This document shows positions 58,301-64,000 of a stretch of DNA of 64,000 nucleotides, one piece after another. Position 1 is the stretch's first letter; each line of letters begins with the position of its first letter. Source of the stretch: Phyto melanocephala (lineage: Eukaryota > Arthropoda > Insecta > Diptera > Rhinophoridae); NCBI GenBank assembly GCA_941918925.1, contig OW799233.1, positions 145,764,223 to 145,828,222 on the forward strand. Reading direction: 5' to 3'. The translations under genes were made by a program, and so were the position numbers. The notes beneath the pieces are model-generated. The model was given only the letters and a program-made list of their open reading frames with translations, did not search any database and was not told the DNA's origin.

Positions 58301-60993
58301 GTTAGTCGTAATTTCATTGAGCATCAGGAGCTTTAAATTAAAATCGAAGTAATAATGTATTTATATGCTATGCAATCAGAGTTTATTGCACATTGAGAAT
58401 AGTGCATGATATTATGAATTAACGACTGTGAACTATTCTTAACCAACATTTTATTTTATAACAACATTATTACATTATTCGTAAATCGACTAAACGTTAT
58501 AGTTAAAGCTTTATATTTTCTGAAGACAATTATTTTTTTGTTTCTCTAGGGACACTGTTTTTCAGAACGTATACGTAATATAAATTACAAACAATAAATA
58601 TTTAATACTCATACGCAAGAGTGTCTTTTTGTGTTAAAAGGCTGCACAAGCATAAGAATAATTTCTTATAAGAAATGTTCCCATTATAAAATACACTCTT
58701 GCAAGAAGATATGTTTTGCTTTACGATAAATATATTGAAGGATAAAAAAATGAAAAAGAATAACGTTTGAATAAAATAAAACTGAATTAGAACCAATATG
58801 AAATAAAGCATTGAAACTGAAATAGAACATTCAAAACATTTTTCAATATTTTTCAAGTAGAACTACAAAAAGAAAACCATGCACACAAACTTTAACTTTT
58901 AATGTTTAGTACTAACATGAGTTTAAAGGTAATAAAAATCACTTATAAAGAAGTGTTTTCTCCTTAAATAAATATTAATTAACACAGCTGTTTGACATTT
59001 TTTACGTCTCTTGTATCTGTTCTATTGCACTAGGTTTATGGTTTCTAAAAAAAATAAAACTGTTCGAGTGACAATGGTATTATTTTAGTGGGTTTTGATC
59101 ATTTTGTTTTGTTTACACCGAAGTATTTACTGAAATTAGTGCGTAAAGAAAACAAAAACTTCAAGAGATTTTTAGTTACCTCCTTATTAAATACGCAGCA
59201 AACAAATATTTGGAGACTTAACTGATAAAATGAAGAGAGTAAATTTTAGTGAAAATAAGCATGATTTCAAATTGAGGCTGTCGTCAAAGAGCATGTTTTT
59301 ATTTAAATAATTTAATTAACTGCAGTCTAGTCTTATAAGTGAATAAAATTCATGCTTATAAGGAGAAAGTAACCGACATGTCATATGTTATTAATGTTTG
59401 CTAAAATAAATTGTAAAATTATTTTCGCATATAAGTACAACAACAGTACATCATAATAATTTATTTATATCAAGGGAAGACTTTAGAATAAACACTTTTG
59501 CATCATTGATCTTAAAATCGTGAAAATGTAATTTATTTTGAACTATTATTTTAATTTTTATTAAAACAATTTCGCTGGGTTGTCTAATTGTTAGGCAACA
59601 TGATCATTATACAAAATTTTTATAATAGTTACAATTTAAAAAAAAATTGGGAAAATTGATATAATATATTCTTAATCAGCTAAGCACTTAGTTTCTGTAG
59701 ATAAAAACCATTTTTTATAATTTTGGCAAAGAGATTAAAAAATTAAATTATTAAATTATTAAAAATTTAATTTTTTGTATTATTTTGTTCTTGGAAAATT
59801 ATTAAGGTTCTTTATTATCTTGCATACTAAGCCATTGTTATTAATTATTGAAATCTTTTGCATAATTTAATTTAAAAGACTTTCAATTTAATACACTATA
59901 TCACTAATACCAATAACAATAATAACAACTAAAGTAAAATAATATGTAAGCTTCCAAATAAAATAAGAAAAATGAATAACTGCATTGCAATACTAATTTT
60001 TTTTAATCGTAAATTATTCGGTTACATTTGTCAAAATAAAAAAAAAATACATAACCAGTATAAAAATTAAATACGGTTTATATATCAAATAATCAAGTAG
60101 TGACTTTTTTATGAAAATATTTTCGTGATAAACACAAAGAAAATCTTTCAAACTGGTTTAATTCTTGCGCACCCCAAAACCATCGATTTTTTTGAATTTC
60201 GATCCTCAAAGGATAACAAGCTTTTATACACTTTGAGCCTTGTAATTTTTGCAATACTCATTTTCGTCTGCTTGAAGTATAAGACAGTTTTTATATAATT
60301 TAAAAAAATGGAAATTTCCTAATTCCTTTTTTTGTAAAAAATTTTTATATTAGTGCCGACATCCAACATAAATAAGAAAATCCGCAAAGTGTTGTTTACA
60401 AATTAGCCTTTGGTGTCCTGTTGTTGTAAAAGTATATAAAAACAAATTTATTTTCTGTTAGACATATGTTCATATCAGTTCGACACTTACTTTTGTTGTA
60501 ATTTGGAATCATTACTGCAGTTTTTTGAAACTCTAACCTCGTTTTTGTAATGCGATGTAGAGATAAACACTACCGATCTATTTTTATTTTATTTGAATAT
60601 ATGAGCACATACTTTCGTTTTTTTGAATACAAAGATTGACTCATTAATCTCATCAAGCCTTTCTTGCTTCTAAATCAGAAAATTGAACTGAAGCAATTGT
60701 TTGTCTTTAGATAAATTAAAGTCCAACATCAAAGTAGATGCGAAACGGTATGTGGCTTCTTCAGGGTAAATATATAAATTATATAAACAAAAAATAAATC
60801 CAAGACAGTTACAAATTGAAAAACTATTTTGTAAAGAAGGCGGAAAAATATTTACATACAAACAAAAAAAATATTTGTTGTATTTTAATGTAACATTTTA
60901 TGAACTTTTCTATTCGTATTATATTTAAATTCTTAATTTTAGGCTATAAGTTCAATGCAATAACGAAAAGAATATCATGGAAAAATTAGCCAT
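58301..60993. other. AT-rich stretch, possible first intron, no gene called
   Basis: Nothing recognisable except a GAAGAAGCCAC-type remnant near 60750 (minus) that resembles the start of the hammerhead-like motif of 33 kb without its second half. Confidence 0.45.
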
Positions 60994-61048
60994 CCGATAC
61001 TAGCTGAGTGCAATGCATATTCGAAACCAGCTACGGTTTCATCATCAG
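60994..61048 (-). ncRNA. Degenerate hammerhead-like motif downstream of the Penelope-like RT
   Basis: The minus strand reads CUGAUGA, one extra base, stem II GAAACC, loop GTAGCT, GGTTTC, GAA, a longer stem III region and UAUCGG. The core strings CUGAUGA and GAA flank a perfect 6-bp stem II, as in hammerheads. Stem I does not pair well (G opposite G next to the core) and the base after GAA is U instead of A, so it is probably inactive. It lies on the same strand as, and 3' of, the Penelope-like reverse transcriptase relic. Confidence 0.4.
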
Positions 61049-61207
61049 CTGTCTTTTGATCAGAACTACAGGTGTTGTGTTTAAACATCAACTAATTAAC
61101 TCAGTAATGTATTGAAAATTGAAACATAGAATTATTTGTCCTAATTGATTTCATGTTATTGCAAATAGTACAAAGTTTACCAACATCTGTTTTTCCTGTA
61201 TTCTTTT

Positions 61208-61317
61208 TTGCACGTCATTACCACAATTTTAATGTTTGCCTTTAGCTTATGCAGTTCCAATATATATATGTCACATGCTTCAAACAGGATGGTATTAGTT
61301 GTGGTAATGACGTGCAA
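61208..61317. repeat. Small element with perfect 19-bp inverted ends
   Basis: TTGCACGTCATTACCACAA (61208-61226) and its exact reverse complement (61299-61317) flank 72 bp. It sits 3' of the Penelope-like coding relic and could be a miniature inverted-repeat element or part of the Penelope-like terminal region. No flanking duplication was recognised. Confidence 0.8.
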
Positions 61318-61339
61318 ATAAAAACCTGGATTGGATAAT

Positions 61340-62030
61340 TTGTATCATCTAAAATATTTTGATTCTTCTTTATTTCTTCTATAAAACCTTGTATCACTAA
61401 TCTTAGAAACCCTCTCAATTAAATTTTTTGATGTATTAATGACAATTCTTTTGGAGTATTAAGATTAATAATTTATGATATTTCCAGACGAGGTGGGTTT
61501 CTGGTACCAATTAATGAACAAATTATTACCACTTCTTATCACTGATGTATCTTAATATGGAATTTTTGAGCTACATTCGATCTCAATTGTAAATTTTATA
61601 TCATCATGAAATGAAAGATTTGGGACAATTCAAAACAAGTCGTCAACATATTTTGTAATATTTTTTTTTGGCTTAACATTTAATTTCTCAATTCAACAAT
61701 CTAATAATTTCTTCATAACAATATTTTCTATAATTATAGGAGCTGGAGATCCCATTGGGAGACCTTTTTGTTGTATATATACTTTGTCTTCATATTTCTA
61801 TTATACAATATTTTAAAATACTTAGAAAAAGGTCTTTTCCCATTTTTGTATGTTTTTCAATCATTTCTCATTTCTGTTCAATAATATCTACAGCTTTATC
61901 TATTGGAATACTCGGAAATAAACATACAGCATCATGTGCAATAAATTTCTCATCAGATCGTATCTTTAAAAGATATACGAACCCTTTTGTCAGTTACAAT
62001 ATTTTCGTCTCTTCCCGGCATTACAGCATT
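61340..62030 (-). pseudogene. Penelope-like element, reverse transcriptase relic
   Basis: Minus-strand blocks in order: KFIAHDAVCLFPSIPIDKAV (usual form SFDVxSLFTNIPxxxA, first catalytic Asp), KHTKMGKDLFLSILKYC, YIQQKGLPMGSPAPIIIEN (usual form QxxGxxMGSPLSPxxADxxM), KYVDDLF (second catalytic motif, both Asp kept), then INWYQKPTSSGKYH (usual form xxWYRKPTxSGRYLxF). This order is diagnostic for Penelope-like retroelements. Frameshifts and stops (for example after QK and after YVDDLF) kill the frame. The GIY-YIG endonuclease expected downstream is not recognisable. The plus-strand 92-codon frame is a shadow. Confidence 0.85.
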
Positions 62031-64000
62031 TAAGGGGACGTAACCACTATAATAATAGTAGAAACATTTATTTTCATAACATAAGCTGCAAATTATATAA
62101 TTTACCTACAAAAACTCAAAAAAAAGAGATTCATTAGAACTTATTTACTACGAAACAACACTACCTACCCGGGTATGATGTTTGTACGTTTCAGTAAAAA
62201 GTTTTGGTTGTAGGCACAAAGGTTAAATATTAAAACAGGAAATAAAATTCATTATCATACTTCAAGTGTTTGTCTTTTTGTATACTGGGTAACTCACTTA
62301 CCTGCACAAAAGTATTTTAAACTTTAGTCAAAGAAAAATTAACATTAACTAAAAATCTTAACTTTGACTGCAAGTAATTATTTAATTAAAGTTATCTTTT
62401 TAACAACTTTCCTTTAATTTAGATGATTTCTCATTTTAAGATAATTAAGTGAAATATTTTTTAAATAAATCACAGTCACTTGCTGCCATAATTTTCTGAG
62501 TGAAAATAAAAAACTGTACGTGCTTTTAATGAAAATTTAAAATAATTAATGAAATCTCCTTTAAAATTTTTAGCTTCTTTTAAATTTTTTTTTATCCCTT
62601 TTTTTAGATCTTTTTGTATGGGATTTAACTTTATTTGGTCACCAAAAATTGGCAATTGTTGTACAAAAAGTTTCAATTTAAATTATCACCAACAAACGTA
62701 CAATACTTTTAAGCGTACGAAAGAGTGCCAATAGCACCATACAACTGGAGATGTGAATTGAATTAATATAAGTAAATAAGCCTTTGTTGCAAATGTACAC
62801 TGTATTATGTTCTAAATATTAACTCAAAGTCGATGAAAGAAGGAAGAAAAAAAAAACTGAGTTTTACTTATTAATTTTCTGTAAAAACATACACATATGT
62901 ATATGTGTGTGCAAGTTTTTTGTACGTATTTGCAAATATTTTATAAAAACTATGGTAATGCCGGCATCAGGACAATGTTGTTGAATATATAAGTCGTTAA
63001 AAACATATATTTTTTTACTCTAAAATAAGAAAACAACTTACTTAGTACAACTTACTTAACAAAACTTACTTAAAAACACACACACCAAACTTGTATATTT
63101 ACACATATAAAATCTATATATTTATATAACTTTCCTAAATCTTTTCTACCTTTTTTCTTTTAAAAATATGTAAAAAATAAGAAAAAAAAATTTAACAGAG
63201 TAAAACTAGATCTTTTGTCTTTTGAGTAACAATTAAATGTGAAACTGGGTACATCTGTATTTGACTGGCATCTGAGTTACGCCTGCTAACATAGTCGACC
63301 GCCTTTTTCATACAGAGCATAATAGAAAAAACGGAAAATAAACTACTTTCTGATAAAACCTTATACCTAAGTACGTGTGAATATGTATACCAAGTAAAAA
63401 AAAAAAATAATTCATACGGCTTAATTTACTCTTAACTTGCAAAAGAAAAACCAAAAAGACTATATACAAGCATGTGTTTATATGCTAGTCGTTGTTCTAT
63501 ATACACGTGTTAAATAGATGACATATATAAATGATGATGTTAGTACTTAGTAAAAGTGAAAAGAAGAAGCATGAAAAAAGAAAATTAAAATGCTTTAACA
63601 AAATAAAGTTGTATAAAAAATTACATCCCTCGTTTATTTGTTGCTTTTTTCCTTTTAAAATAAAAAAAAAAAAAATTACAAAGAATATTCAGAGTTCGCT
63701 TTTTTGTTTTTGAAGTTTAATATATGTAAAGGTTTTGGTCAAAATCTGCATGCATATATGTATATGTGTGCATACGTATATATAATTCCCCCTAATTACA
63801 TGCTTGAATTACATGGTGTTAATTAAACGGGGCAATTGTTTAAAATAAAAGCAATTTCTTCTTACGTGTTAGTTAAGAATGCCATGTGTAAGGATGAAAT
63901 AGCTTTGGGAAAATTTTAAAGCAATTATTAAGGAAAACACTTGAGCATTTAGAAATTATTTAAAAATCCTGTTTAAATTTTATATTTAATTTTTCCTCTA
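62031..64000. other. AT-rich stretch, possibly intronic, no gene called
   Basis: Chance frames only (62476-62734, 63531-63713). A minus-strand CAG|GTAAGT site is listed separately. Confidence 0.45.
62290..62325 (-). promoter_or_regulatory. Possible ratchet-type splice site, minus strand
   Basis: Read on the minus strand, ATACTTTTGTGCAG is followed at once by GTAAGTGAGT, a perfect 5' splice site (junction between 62302 and 62301). A branch-like TGACTAA lies about 24 nt upstream of the AG. The pyrimidine tract is shorter than at 36507. If real it belongs to the same strand as the candidate exon at 57658-57714. Confidence 0.3.

Noticed and set aside
60735..60770. Third hammerhead-like string on the minus strand (CUGAAGAAGCCAC)
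   Set aside because: The matching stem II half and GAAA are missing, so no hammerhead fold can form; at most a decayed fragment.
1..64000. CRISPR arrays, bacterial operons, riboswitches, rRNA or intact tRNA genes
   Set aside because: None seen; the window is eukaryotic, and the only tRNA-like sequences are SINE heads.

Overview
This window is gene-poor, strongly AT-rich eukaryotic DNA (roughly three quarters A+T by eye). Its repeat content suggests a higher (calyptrate-type) fly: Helentron-like elements with a shared 3' hairpin, many decayed Tc1/mariner-type transposases, piggyBac, Jockey-type, RNase H-bearing and RTE-like LINEs, a Penelope-like element and tRNA-derived SINEs. The organism is inferred from repeat style and recognised protein families, not from a database match. 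No long intact host gene is visible. The longest open frame (190 codons, near 40.3-40.85 kb) is a 5'-truncated LINE. The most likely setting is the interior of one or more very long introns plus intergenic DNA.

Layout. 0-10 kb: the 3' end of a Helentron-like element, an internally deleted pseudogene of a multi-copy arthropod protein family (4.3-5.3 kb), and a piggyBac relic (8.5-9.0 kb). 15.4-19.6 kb: a tandem head-head-head-tail Helentron-like array of a second subfamily, then a first-subfamily copy. 21-25.4 kb: two mariner-like relics, a LINE 3' relic and a SINE with target-site duplication. 29-35.2 kb: a mariner-like relic, a small Helitron with exact A-TC...CTAG-T borders, a long foldback carrying two hammerhead-like motifs, a second SINE and two more transposase relics. 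36-38.7 kb: a ratchet-like AG|GT splice site and a Jockey-type LINE relic. 39.1-43.7 kb: a decayed coding-like patch, a fresh 117-bp tandem duplication, a young LINE insertion with target-site duplication and a full-length Helentron-like element. 47.4-52.5 kb: a mariner-like relic, a piggyBac element bounded by TTAA with a mariner-like relic nested in it, and another mariner-like relic. 54.7-55.4 kb: an inverted, internally deleted Helentron-like copy. 57.6-58.3 kb: the best host-gene signals, namely a GC-rich 57-nt candidate exon on the minus strand and a candidate promoter, 5' UTR and first coding exon on the plus strand. 61-62 kb: Penelope-like reverse transcriptase remains with a downstream hammerhead-like motif.

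How the parts relate. The retroelements include a partner pair: one SINE and the LINE at 40.3-41.3 kb share a 3' tail ending in CCTAA repeats, so the LINE machinery probably mobilised the SINE. The two Helentron-like subfamilies have different terminal inverted repeats that change together at both ends but keep the same 3' hairpin. The points most worth following are these co-varying termini, the paired hammerhead-like motifs in the foldback and near the Penelope-like element, and the ratchet-type splice sites that would mark a giant intron. No wholly new defence or metabolic system was seen.
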